Source: Dryomyza anilis (lineage: Eukaryota > Arthropoda > Insecta > Diptera > Dryomyzidae). From it: a stretch of 64,000 nucleotides of DNA. Position numbers and translations under genes: made by a program. Location of the stretch: NCBI GenBank assembly GCA_951804985.1, contig OX638135.1, positions 8,970,858 through 9,034,857 of the forward strand, in the 5' to 3' direction. The notes under the pieces are model-generated. The model did no database searches. It was not told where the DNA came from and was given only the letters and a program-made list of their open reading frames with translations. The number at the start of each line of letters is the position of its first letter. Position 1 is the stretch's first letter. Of this stretch, positions 34,013-45,998 are shown piece by piece.

Positions 34013-34724
34013 CTAGTTGGGAAGGTTAAATCACATGGGAAATTTTAAAGTAGGTGTTATTATGATAGTTAGGATTTTCAAAATTATAGTTGGTCTAAGC
34101 CGACTATAAATACCCTACACATATGTGTGGTAACCATTCAAAGTGGTATATAGATCACCAGGGTATACGAATCCTGAAAATAACTACAAACTTTCCATCC
34201 CTGAAGAATTTTCTTTCATTTGATACCCATATTTACAAATGGGTAGGTGTACCGAATTTCGATTTTTTTTTTGGGAACCACAAGTCGTTTCGTAAGAAAA
34301 CATTATTTTCATGTATTTGAGCATAATGTCAATATATATTTGACCAAAAAAGTTTACTTAAGCACGTATACAGTAAAATTGATTTGCAGATGTAAATTTT
34401 ATATGAGGTATTTGAACATAAGTAGTCAGTTCTCAGGTCACAATAGACCGATCATGATAATTTTCTTGGACAGATAGCTTAGATATATAAGTAATCTAAA
34501 TCTAAAGTTTCATTGCTCTAGCTCTTCAACTTTTTCTGTAATCGTGATTTCAACAGACATACAGAAGGACAGGCAGACAGACGGAGTGACGGACATCGCG
34601 ACTCAGGAGGTTATGCTGATCAAGAATATATATACTTTTCCATACCGGAGATGCTTTTTTCAGGGTGTTACAAACGGCGTACCCAACTGAATATACCCTT
34701 TCACTCTTAGTGTAGGGTATAAAA
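34013..34724 (-). mobile_element. DINE family A, copy 2
   Basis: Inverse orientation. It runs from CTAGTTGGGAAGGTT, with the TATAGTTGG/CCGACTATAA hairpin at about 34085-34110, to the TGTAGGGTATAAAA terminus. The GACA tract is short (34559-34595). It is nested in the 3.97-kb TIR element. Confidence 0.8.
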
Positions 34725-35379
34725 ATGCATATTTTAATTGATTTTCAATAAATTAAAATGAAAAATACTTACAATTTTAATCAAGCCTTATTTCTTTTGA
34801 TGTAGGTTACTTTAGAACAAATCAAAACCTTAAACATTTTCATTTTTCGTTTATAAAAATTAAGAACATATGTTTCTTCTGTCACTTTCAGTAGTTCGCA
34901 GTGTTGCATAAATCCACACTTTATTTTTTTAAATGAAAAATACGAAATAATTTACAGTCGTACTAAATACTTTCTTTCTTTTTTTGTAGAAATGGTGTTT
35001 TGTTTATGAAGTACAAAGCTTATATTTTCAAAATTGTACTATTTCCAATTTTTATAACTCTAGTTTTCTGATAATAAAATTCTCTATATTATTTAAATGA
35101 TTTAAAAAAAATATGGGTTAGTATTTGAAATTTTAAACTCTTCAATGAATTTAAAAAATCAATACTAATAAAATTGACGCATAATGTTAAATTACAATTG
35201 TTATCAAAAACCACGTACAATTTCTTTAACAGCAGTATTCAAAGTACTTTCTCAAACTGCAGTAAACACTGACACAACAGAAAACAGCTGCTTTTGACAT
35301 TTCGCCACCAAAAATTTTCACATTTTGGAGAATGTTGTCTTGTTATTTTGCAAAACATTTTAAAGTGATAAATAATAAT

Positions 35380-36300
35380 AGTTTGGCGCTATATCTTCGA
35401 AAATCATAGGCAGAGCCCTTTCACAACATTTGAGCAGCAATGTAAGTCGTAAAATACATATATAAAAATTACTTTACTAAAACACTTCTAGCGCAGATAG
35501 TCGATAGCAAAAAAAAAACTGGATAAAGCCGAGGATAAGCTGCAGCAGAAGCAGGGGAAACGTCAGGACATTGGCAAGGTTCCCCTGGTGCCGGTTAAGC
35601 TGCAGAGCGCCACCGAATGAGCAAAAAGAACATGGGCATTAAAATTGAAAACTTGGATTTGGCCTTTGGCGACAAGTAGGTCACACACGTTTTAATATAC
35701 TAAAAGATTTTAAAATATGGATTTTTATTTTGTAGAGTGTTGCTGAAAAAGCCAACGTATTGCTGTCCTTCGGACGTCGCTATGGACTGGTCGGCCGGCG
35801 TGGCGATGACAGCACACCCGTGGACAGTATGCTCGAGTGTGACTTTGACCGCACGCACTCAGTGTTGAGCTGACCGATGTCTACGCATAGCTGCTAAACA
35901 TTGAGGCCGACAAGGTGGTGACGCGCGCCTTCATGATATTGGAAGGGTCACGGTTTCGATCCGAACAAGAAGCTGCGTCCCACCAAAACGTTTTCGGGAG
36001 GTTTGGCGTCGGCGCGCGCGCTCTTCTCCCTTCTGCTGTTGACAAAAATGTAGGACAATAAAGCCATTATTTGGTTAGAGAAAGCAAAAGTGGCCGACAA
36101 CAATACAGAGGGGTGCTAACGGTTATCACATTGTAGCAATGTTGTGGGACAGTTTTACAGATAGTTGCAGATTCTGCTGTCACAGGCACCTGCACCTACG
36201 TTGCACCAACGCATTAATGGTCAAGTTAGTACGCGAGCAAAGCCGCCGCCATCGAGTTAAAGTTCTCTGTCAGATGGCGAGATTGTGACCCAATTATTAT
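35380..36300 (+). pseudogene. ABCF3-like: ABCF3-like ATP-binding protein gene fragment, intron-containing
   Basis: Two introns are recognisable: 35442-35491 (GTAAGT...AG, 50 bp) and 35676-35735 (GTAGGT...AG, 60 bp). The exons read KLDKAEDKLQQKQGKR, then SKKNMGIKIENLDLAFGDK, spliced in frame to VLLKKANVLLSFGRRYGLVG. Later pieces are LECDFDRTHSVLS, FDPNKKLRPTKTFSGG (the ABC signature region) and DNKAIIWLE (after the Walker B region). These match the first ABC domain of ABCF3/GCN20-type cytoplasmic, translation-associated ATPases. Walker A is destroyed (VGRRGDDSTP where GRNGLGKT is expected), and several frameshifts and a stop occur. Upstream sequence (35270-35440) looks like a 5' UTR/promoter. 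Introns show it was copied at DNA level, not from mRNA. Confidence 0.8.
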
Positions 36301-37215
36301 GCTTACTTTTCACTATGTCATTTTGCGTCAGTTTCATGTTCGAAAATTTTACAAATTTGTTGGCAATTTCATGCATAATTTAAGAAAAATGATAAATGTT
36401 TGTATTTTTATATCGTTTAACTTTACTTAATGATCATTTTAATATTTGGATAGTTTCGGTGGCGTGATAATAATGTAAATAAAATAATAATGTGAATATG
36501 AAACAAAATGACAGTGATAACCAAGCTTAGACTGATAAATTTATTTTTCATAAATTGATATATGTTGTAATTTTCATATGTAAATCAAAAAATTAATCAT
36601 AAATTTGATTTCTTTGATATATTTCTATAAATCTTATTTACCATTTCTTTATATATTTAAATATGTAATATTTTTAAAATTCTTTTATTAAATACACTGT
36701 ATTACATTTAATACTGAATTTTATTTCATAGGGTATGTGTAGGGTTTTTATAATGAAAACATTTTTATGCTCGGGCTCTGACAATGGTCGGGTAAATAAT
36801 GAAATAGGGAATTACCCGATCAGTACATGATCATGGCCTGAGGTGAGTAAATGATCGGGGCACTGCGTTACAAGGACATCGTGCCCATGATTTGTACCTT
36901 GTTTGGGCCTCGTCATAACCCGATCATCTCAAATAATGACATGAACATGGTCCTATCCAAATATCTACTAGGGCACTGTGCGACTGTCTCTTGCTGAATT
37001 CGTAGTGCACGACATGCGCGTTGACATTTTCATGTACTGGAGCTGGTTCTGCACGAGGTGGTCTTTTATGAGATTTCGCTATGGCCATATTTTTACTCGA
37101 TGATCCGCAATCCAAAGAATCTCTTGCAGCAGTGTCCGGTAAATTTATAGCCATCCGTCCATATCGCGCGAGAATTGCATGTGGGAGCTGACCAAAGATC
37201 CGATACTCGTCCTAG

Positions 37216-37818
<603 letters not shown>

Positions 37819-38298
37819 CTTTGTTTTGTACATATAATTATCCAAAAATATTGTATTTTGTGCAAATCATGTTATTTTTGTTAAAACCAATCTTATATGT
37901 TCTTATTCTGTTTATAATATATGAAAAGTTAACAAAAAAACTTTATTTCAAAAGAGTCAAGCGAATTATTATTTATTTTTTAATTAATTACATTTATTAT
38001 AATATACATTAATCGATTACATACAAAGTATACAATAATAAATGAAAATATAAATATTTAAATCATTAACAAAATGCTATGCTCTACTGTGCGCAATCGA
38101 CTTCAACTCTACGCATTCAAACCCAATAGAAAATAGAAATTTTCGACAAATTCTTAAATTTACTTTATTTAGATATTTTTAATAAAACACCCTTTCTTTA
38201 AATTTATATAATAAAAACAACATAAATATTATTTTTTTAACAGTATTATTTTTTAAACGATTTGTTGCAATTGTGAAAACATCTCAAAATTTACTATT

Positions 38299-39268
38299 AT
38301 ATATGGGCCATTCCACACCAAATCGACCAAAAAAAGTCATATTTGAGATTTTACCTTTTGGATTTCAATAAAATTTGGGCAACTGATAAAGGGTATCCAG
38401 ATATGTACTATTTCCAGAGATACAGTGGCTCAAAGTTACAAAAAATGGGCCAAAAAGCACTAAGTTTTCGTCAATTTATTATAAATGTTCATGCAAAGTT
38501 TCAAGATGGTATATTTAATAACATAATTTTCTAAATTTTTATTTATTTTTTATATAGAAAAAAAAAATTTGTTCTACAGTAAAAGTTGTAATAATTCCTG
38601 AATTTATATGTAACTCTGATTTCTAAAATGAAGTCAGTTTTATCATATTCAATCTAGTTTTTGAGATATTAATTTTGGCATATAGTTTTTACGATTTTCG
38701 AAAAATGGTATATATCTCAATAACGAGAGACAATTTGATGAAACTGACTTCGAAATCAGAGTTACAAAATCTTGGAAAAATTATTGCTAATTTTACTTTT
38801 GAAAAAAATATTATTTTTTTTTCGATATAAAAAATTTGTAAAAATTTTAAAAATTAATCTTGAAATTTGACATGAACATTTATATTAAATCAACCAAAAT
38901 ATGTGATTTTTTTCAGAATATTAAAAAGGGTCCTTTTTAAGGACATCTATTTGGAAGTGCATGAGTTATTACCACGGGCCACATGTTCAAGTTTAGAAGT
39001 TACAACTTAATTGGTATAAAAGCGTGTTCTATTAGCTTTAAAACGAGCCATCAACGGAGTTTCTGGTATTTCAACTTTAAGAGATATTGAAATATGAACA
39101 ACCATATAAATTTGAATCACTGTATCTCTGGAAGTAGTGGGCGAAAAAATAAAACAAAAATTGATCAATGCATATTTCGATACCCTTTATTAGTTGTGCA
39201 AATTTCATTGAAATCGAAGAACATGAGTTCTAACCGCTGGTCGATTTGGTGTGGAATGGCCCATATAT
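38299..39268. mobile_element. TIR element, about 970 bp, ATATGGGCCATTCCACACC ends
   Basis: The first 28 bases inside the ends are perfect inverse complements, and weaker inverse similarity continues for about 100 bp (both sides contain AAAGGGTATC at a similar depth). A TATA-type flank is ambiguous because the ends themselves are TA-rich. The interior has phrases such as GAGATACAGTGGCTCAAAGT and AAGGACATCTATTTGGAAGT that recur at 56.4, 52.3 and 18.1 kb. No ORF. Confidence 0.8.
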
Positions 39269-39269
39269 A

Positions 39270-39526
39270 AAATAAGTTTCAGATAAAAAAAAACATTTAG
39301 TCAAAATTCTTTTTTACATGAAATATTTTGTATTAAACATTTACAAATTTCTACTGGGTTGATTAGTACAAAGCAGCGTCGACCTGCTCGCATGATCGAC
39401 TGATAGCGTTTGCAGGTCACACAAACTTATTCGCTGAACTCGCTCTAACTCTAAAAATACTCTTACCATTTCCAAGCGCGGTTCCAGGGGGGTCCGGGTG
39501 TTGCGATTTCATATTCAAATTTTCCA
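39270..39526. other. Spacer before the satellite
   Basis: No gene. CAGGGGGGTCCGGGTG at 39487 resembles a hAT terminus of the CAGGGGCGGATCC type, without a clear partner. Confidence 0.35.
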
Positions 39527-41010
39527 CCTCTACAGAAGGGCGCAAAATATAGAAAAAGGCGCAAAATGTTCAAAAACATAAAATTGCAAATGCGTCTAAT
39601 TTACAAAATTTTTGCGCCTCTACAGAAGGGCGCAAAATATAGAGAAAGGCGTAAAATGTTCAAAAAAGCATAACATTGCAAATGCGTCTAATTTACAAAA
39701 TGTTTGCGCCTCTACAGAAGGGCGCAAAATATAGAGAAAGGCGCAAAATGTTCAAAAAAGCATAAAATTGCAAATGCGTCTAATTTACAAAATGTTTGCG
39801 CCTCTACAGAAGGGCGCAAAATATAGAGAAAGGCACAAAATGTTCAAAAAAGCATAAAATTGCAAATGCGCCCAATTTACAACATTTTTGCGCCTCTATA
39901 GAAGGGCGCAAAATGTAGAGAAAGGCGCAAAATTTTCAAAAAAGCATAAAATTGCAAATCCGCCTAATTTACAAAATGTTTGCGCCTCTACAGAAGGGCG
40001 CAAAATATAGAGAAAGGCGCAAAATTTTCAAAAAAGCATAAAAATGCAAATGCGCCTAATTTACAAAATGTTTGCACCTCTAAAGAAGGGCGCAAAATAT
40101 AGAAAAAGGCGCAAAATGTTCAAAAAAGCATAAAATTGCAAATGAGTCTAATTTACAACATTTTTGCGCCTCTACAGAAGGGCGCAAAATATAGAGAAAG
40201 GCGCAAAATGTTGAAAAAAGCATAAAATTGCAAATGCGCCTAATTTACAAAATTTTTGCGCCTCTATAGATGGGCGCAAAATATAGATAAAGGCGCAAAA
40301 TGTTCAAAAAAGCATAAAATTGCAAATGCGCCTAATTTACAAAATTTTTGCGCCTCTACAGAAGGGCGCAAAATATAGAAAAAGGCGCAAAATGTTTAAA
40401 AAAGCATAAAATTGCAAATGCGCAAAATTTTCAAAAAAGCATAAAATTGCAAATGCACCTAATTTACAAAATTTTTGCACCTCTATAGAAGGGCGCAAAA
40501 TATAGAAAAAGGCGCAAAATGTTCAAAAAAGCATAAAATTGCAAATGCACCTAATTTACAAAATTTTTGCACCTCTATAGAAGGGCGCAAAATATAGAAA
40601 AAGGCGCAAAATGTTCAAAAAAGCATAAAATTGCAAATGCGTCTAATTTACAAAATGTTTGCGCCTCTACAGAAGGGCGCAAAATATAGAGAAAGGCACA
40701 AAATGTTCAAAAAAGCATAAAATTGCAAATGCGCCTAATTTACAAAATTTTTGCGCCTCTATAGAAGGGCGCAAAATGTAGAGAAAGGCGCAAAATTTTC
40801 AAAAAAACGTAAAATTGCAAATGCGTCTAATTTACAAAATTTTTGCGCCTCTATAGATGGGCGCAAAATATAGAGAAAGGCGCAAAATGTACAAAAAAGC
40901 ATAAAATTGCAAATGCGCCTAATTTACAAAATGTTTGCGCCTCGACAAAAGGGCGCAAAATATAGAGAAAGGCGTAAAATTTTCAAAAAAGCATAAAATT
41001 GCAAATGCGC
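39527..41010. repeat. Satellite-like tandem array, 91-92 bp unit, about 16 copies
   Basis: Successive copies of GAAGGGCGCAAAATATAG are 90-92 bp apart (for example 39538, 39628, 39720). Each unit contains an 8-bp hairpin, TTTGCGCC and GGCGCAAA, around TCTACAGAAG. Units differ by scattered substitutions (GCGTCT/GCGCCT, TACAGAAG/TATAGAAG), and one unit is disrupted near 40410-40440. Beyond 41010 the array decays to about 41165. The only adjacent ORF (41109-41297) is a shadow of degenerate units. Confidence 0.93.
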
Positions 41011-41169
41011 CTATTTTTAGGCCTTTTTAAAAGACCGGAAACTACAGAGAAACGCGCTAAATTTTCAAAAAAATAAACATAAAATGGAAAAAGCGCCTAA
41101 AATGCAGAATGTTTGCGGCATTTAAAAAGATCGCAAAATATAGAAAAAGGCGCCAAATTTTCAAAAAAA

Positions 41170-42150
41170 AAACCACAATTCATTTACAGAGTAAATATGC
41201 GTCATTTTCATTTTGTGTTTGTTTTGATAATTTTGCGCTTGTTAAGACGATAAAATTCTGTAAGTTATGCGCTGTTTTAATTTTGATTGTTATTTGAATA
41301 CTTTACACCTTTTTGAGCTTTTCTACATTGCGCCTTGTGTAAAAATTACTAACTATCTTCAGATTACTAATATTCTGTAAATTACCTTTTTAATTGTTCG
41401 CCTTTTTTAAATTTTGCGACTTAAAAAAACTTTTTGACATTTTTATCTTTGTTAAAATTGTCCAAAATAGCGGGTAACTTTTATTTTAAAGTTGACTTTA
41501 AATTGTCTACGAAAATGCGCCATTGTATTTTGACAAAGATTCTGAAGAATACACAATTCGGGTTTTAAATATTTTGAGATATATATCAAAATGTCTCAAG
41601 ACAAAAATTCTAGGCAGGGTCGAGACAGTTTAGAAACATTATTTCGACATATTTTAAAAAGAGATAGGCGAAGTTTGTATCACAAGCAGTCTGCCCGAAC
41701 TAACCGATTCCAAAATATGCCGTGAATCTGTCATTAAAAAACCACAAAATTTTACAAACTGCTATACACTTCCCAAAATATTCCATTTATCTGTGTGTTG
41801 GCCGGAAATATTCCTGAAAAATTACATAAATTTTGTCTCGGGGTATCAATATTAAATCGAATTTAAACATTATAGGCGCATAACCATAGACAATTTTAGA
41901 CAGCTTTAATAATTCGACTTAAAAAAAAAATCGACTTTTTTAGAATTTTTGTATAGAATAAATTGTCAAATAGATGATTTTGAATTTAAATTTGACTTTA
42001 AATTGTCTATACTGATGCGTCATAGTTTTTAAAAATATACATATATTTTGTATATCTTCGTTGTACAACTATAAGTCCAAATACCATTTTTGAAAATTTG
42101 ATAAAAGTTCGACAATTAATAGTTTTAGATGTGTTGGTATATTTTCATAA
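41170..42150. other. No gene recognised
   Basis: A+T-rich with occasional GCGC-containing words that may be very old satellite remnants (to about 41530). Confidence 0.4.
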
Positions 42151-42258
42151 TTAACGAGTTTGGAAAATTAGGTCACATGGGTAAGTTCGGTCACATCGGC
42201 CGTACTTTTATAGTCGGTCGGGCCCGACTATGGAATACCCTACACCTATGATGTGAAT

Positions 42259-42542
42259 ATTAATGTTGGTAATTTAATTGTATACCTACCTTTGAAGTTC
42301 TTAATTATGCTGAACATTCTTACACTCAGAATATTATCTACATACCAAATTTCTGACGACGTATATCCAATTAATTTAAAAAATTGATGTAAAAGTGATG
42401 ATTAATGTTGGTAATTTAATTGTATACCTACCTTTGAAGTTCTTAATTATGCTGAACATTCTTACACTCAGAATATTATCTACATACCAAATTTCTGACG
42501 ACGTATATCCAATTAATTTAAAAAATTGATGTAAAAGTGAAA
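42259..42542. repeat. 142-bp tandem duplication in DINE B copy 1
   Basis: 42259-42400 and 42401-42542 appear identical over nearly their whole length, from ATTAATGTTGGTAATTTAAT to GATGTAAAAGTGA. Other family B copies have a single unit or none of this part, so the duplication is private and recent. Confidence 0.9.
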
Positions 42543-42652
42543 ATTAAAAAAAATTGAAACATGTAGAAATATAGTAAAATGTGGGCGTATCACGCCCATT
42601 TTTGGATCACATATTTTTAGGTGAATTCTAATAATACGTTTTAAATTTTATA

Positions 42653-44393
42653 CACGCTGCAAAAAAAGGCCTCTCCCAAACATAATTTTGCAGGCATTAC
42701 AAATATCTTTAGAGCTTCATGCAAACAAAAGTATTATTTCATTGTCAAACATTATTATAATAACAGCCAAACATATTTTTGTTTTCGTTCAAACATATTT
42801 ATGTTCAGAATGGATAATTTTCGGCGTTCTTGCAAACATATACATGTTTGAATGTGAAAAACATTTTATTTACATGTAAACATATTTATGTTTACATTTA
42901 ATTTTAATGTAAAAGTAGTAAATTTAGTGTTAATATCTTCTTTACACAATATTCGTTTTTTCCTATTTTTAAATTACATTTTTTTTTTATTTATATTATA
43001 TAATTATAAACTTAGACTTTTATTTTATTTTCATTACACATATTTTATTTATACCTAATAATTTTATTTCCATCTATTGTTCCTATTTTGAGTTCAGTAC
43101 TTTACGGATGAATTGGAAATTTCACAAACAGCCACTATCTGGTATTAACAGTAATTGGCGGTACTTAAACAAATTCTTCCACCAAAAAGAACTTTGAACT
43201 ATATGAAAAGTATTAATGTGAGTGCTACTGAGTGCTAAAAGTAGGCAGCGCTGTTATTTAATTGTGATATCGTAATGCCAAACATACATATAATAAAAAA
43301 CATGGGTAAGTTCGGTCACATGGGGCGGATTTTTATAGTCGGTCGGGCCCGACTATGGAATACCCTACACCTTTGGTGGGGATATTAACCCTCAGAATAT
43401 TATTCATATATCAGAAATTTACGTCTTATATCCCCATAAATTAAAAAAATTATATAAAGTGTAAAAAACTAAAAAAAATAAATTTAAAAAATGTAATTGG
43501 GCGGACCACGCCCATATTTAAAATTTTGAAAGGCTAATATTTCATAGATTTGAATTTAATAATTTACGGATCAAATTTCCACTATGAAAACCCGGGAAAT
43601 AATGAAAAAAAAAAGTGGGCGGATCACGCCCAGTTTGGACCACATATTTTTAGGTGAATTCTAACAATACGTTTTAAATTTAATAACTATACCTTGAATA
43701 CTTTTCGAGTTATTAGTTCCGAAAAAGTTATATAAAATTGACTTGTATGGGAGGTGGGCGTGTCCGTTGACCAATTTGGCTCATTTTCAAACTCAGTTCC
43801 TACTTTTGGATAAAATATATTGAGACGAAATTTCATCGCATTCTGATCAGTATTTCTCAAGTTATTCTGTATTCGGACAGCAAGACAGCAAGACAGCAAG
43901 ACGGACAGACAGACAGACAGACGGACATGGCTAAACGGACTCGGGTAGTGATGCTGATCAAGAATATATATACTTTTCCATACCGGACACGCCTCCTAAG
44001 GGGCGTTACAATATATGCACAAAGTTAATATACCCTGTACCTCATAGGTGTAGGGTATAATAATGCTATTATTTTTAAATTCGTTGTCACCCAGTAACAA
44101 TCACGAATAACATTACATATAATTCAAAGAATCTTTTATTGACGTTAGGTGTGTTAAATAGCGGTTAAATAAAATGTATATTTCTACAGAAACATTAATA
44201 TAGTAAATTCATGTAAATCCGCGATTAAAGCAATTTATGTTTAAATATCGTATAATAATATTTCAATCTGAACAAAATAATAATACAATTTAATTATAAT
44301 GTAATTAGATATTACTCCCAATATTTATATGGTGATTTCGAAGTACGTTATAATTACATTCAAGCATATTCAAGCAAATATTTTCTATCCGTG
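42653..44393. mobile_element. Element X copy 1, TA-target MITE, with a nested DINE
   Basis: The ends CACGCTGC and the inverse of CACGGATAG are flanked by TA (42651-42652 and 44394-44395). The intact target is visible in other DINE B copies. Near the left end CAAACATA-type motifs repeat at 42677, 42746 (variant), 42768, 42790, 42833 and 42878 (variant). About 980 bp belong to X itself; 43300-44060 is a nested DINE. A TA duplication suggests the Tc1/mariner group. No transposase frame survives or was ever present. Confidence 0.8.
43300..44060 (-). mobile_element. DINE family B, copy 2, nested in X
   Basis: It has the TATAGTCGGTCGGGCCCGAC hairpin at 43336, the GACA tract at 43873-43925 and the GTGTAGGGTATAA terminus. 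About 20 bp of the hairpin-side end (the CCCAACTCG part) are missing compared with the other copies. Confidence 0.85.
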
Positions 44394-44739
44394 TAAGTAT
44401 ATCTTGAATACTTTTCGAGTTATTGCTTCGTAAAGAGTTATATAAAAGTGACTTGTATGGGAGGTGGGCGTGTCCGTTGATCAATTTGGCTCATTTACAT
44501 TGACAAAACTAACTTTTGGCTAAAAAGTATTGAAACGAAATATCATCGCATTCTAAGCAGTATTTCTCAACTTATCATGTATACGAACAGCAAGACAGAC
44601 GGACATGGCTAAACGGACTCGGGTGGTGATGCTGATCAAGAACTTTTCCATACCGGACACGCCTCCTAAGGGGCGTTACAATATATGCACAAAGTTAATA
44701 TACCTCATAGGTGTACCTCATAGGTGTAGGGTATAAAAA

Positions 44740-45690
44740 TCAAATATTCACAAAATATAGTTTTTAAGTATGTCCAATCGGTACTGCGCTAAAAGGTTAT
44801 GATTGTTTCAAATTATAATTGAAGAACTTATTAACAAAAAAATCGATATTGAAACAAAATTTATTTGATGACTTTTTATAATTCGATTTTTACGTTTTTA
44901 GTATTTTTGAAATTAAAAAAACTGTTGTAAATTAATTTAATAATTGGTGAAGTAACTATTATCTTTTAATTCTTGAATAAATGGTACAAAAAACTAGGTT
45001 ATCAAATATCAAACTTAAGTTTGGTACAAATGGTACAATTGGTACAAATGTTATACTTAAAAAAAAAAAAATCTAATTCAAATATTTTTGGTTTTCGAAA
45101 TATTCTAACTTGAAAAGTGAAAATAATCATTAAAAATACATTGTGTATATCTGAAGTAGTTTTCCAACGAGATGTCGGTATTGATCACCGTTAATATAAT
45201 ACACAAATTGAATGTTGTTTCCAAACGGTACTGAGATATGTACACCTTCCTAAAATTAGAGACCAACAATAATTAATTTTTTCAAATTTATGTGTAAAAA
45301 GTCATTGTAAGAAATGATGGCACTGTAAAACAAAGGGTACCATTAGATAACATTCAATGAACATTTTTAATTTATGGTCTTATTTTTATTATAGGACTGT
45401 TAAATTTTAAAATATTTTTTAATAATTATATTTGAGAAATATAAATAAAAGTTTGATTAATATTATTAAAGTCAAAAATAATTATTTTTGATAAATACTT
45501 TCAAAATTCAAATATAATTTTTATTTTAGATACATATTTATTAAAACCAAAATTAATTATTATTTTTGATATATATATGGAAAGAAAGTCGTTACTCCTA
45601 CCAAAAAATCTCCAAATAAACAAACAAATTGGCTGAACTTTATATAACCGGATGAAGTGAAATATTTTTTCTTGAAACTATCCCCTCTGT
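44740..45690. other. No gene recognised
   Basis: A+T-rich with GGTACAAATGGTACAATTGG-type short repeats near 45020-45045. No supportable ORF. Confidence 0.4.
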
Positions 45691-45699
45691 TTGGGTCCC

Positions 45700-45850
45700 A
45701 GACTAAATTGGGGCGCGGTCGGACTTGTGGTACCCCAGATAAATCGAAACCTTATACACCTACCTATATGAACATGTAGGTACTGAAATGAAAGATATTG
45801 ATCTCACGATTAGTATGTTATTATGTTCATGATTCGATAACCACAGTAAC
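45700..45850. repeat. Left arm of a DINE-like inverted pair
   Basis: GTGGTACC, ATAAATCGA, CACCTAC, ATGAACATGTAGGTAC and TGAAATGAAAG occur here and, in inverse order and orientation, at 47380-47500. The words resemble the mid-part of family A DINEs (CGAATTTCGATTT, CATTTGTAAATATGGGTA). Confidence 0.5.
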
Positions 45851-45998
45851 CTCAGGATCCTTTTTAGTTTTAACAACTGAGTTCATTTTATACACGAATA
45901 ATATATAGATACAAGTGTGGGTACCCAAACGAAAAGAAATTTAATAAGAATTCTATTATACGCTTTTGTATTTATGTTTTAAAAAATAAAAAATTTAA

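Larger units (their letters stand above)
33002..36973. mobile_element. 3.97-kb TIR element carrying gene fragments
   Basis: Its ends are CCCTAGTGGAAATTT and the inverse of CCCTAGTAGATATTT, flanked by CA on both sides. They coincide with the point where Y copy 2 is interrupted, so the unit moved as a whole. Subterminal regions at both ends share ATCGGGTAA/GGTCGGG motifs (33030-33215 and 36775-36925). Inside are an unidentified coding-like segment (33660-34005), a family A DINE (34013-34724) and an intron-containing ABCF3 fragment (35380-36300). No transposase is recognised. The superfamily is not assigned. Confidence 0.65.
32551..37215. mobile_element. Element Y copy 2, split by a 3.97-kb TIR element
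   Basis: 32551-33001 aligns with 29735-30160 plus 31104-31175 of copy 1. 36974-37215 aligns with 31176-31690, with internal deletions. Sequence between (33002-36973) has no counterpart in copy 1. The left terminal repeat is degenerate and the right terminus is not preserved. Confidence 0.7.
42154..44738 (-). mobile_element. DINE family B, copy 1, split by element X
   Basis: The left part (42154-42652) begins with GAGTTTGGAAAATTAGG and the TATAGTCGGTCGGGCCCGAC hairpin. The right part (44394-44738) carries the short GACA tract and ends GTGTAGGGTATAAAA. Comparison with the uninterrupted copy at 60064-60856 shows the break falls at TTTATA/ACTATACC. The hallmark phrases GGCGTGTCCG and GATGCTGATCAAGAA place it in the same DINE/mini-me group as family A but in a distinct subfamily. 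Confidence 0.8.

Noticed and set aside
39527..41010. Regular spacing suggestive of a CRISPR array
   Set aside because: Whole 92-bp units are similar, with no unique spacers, and the DNA is eukaryotic.
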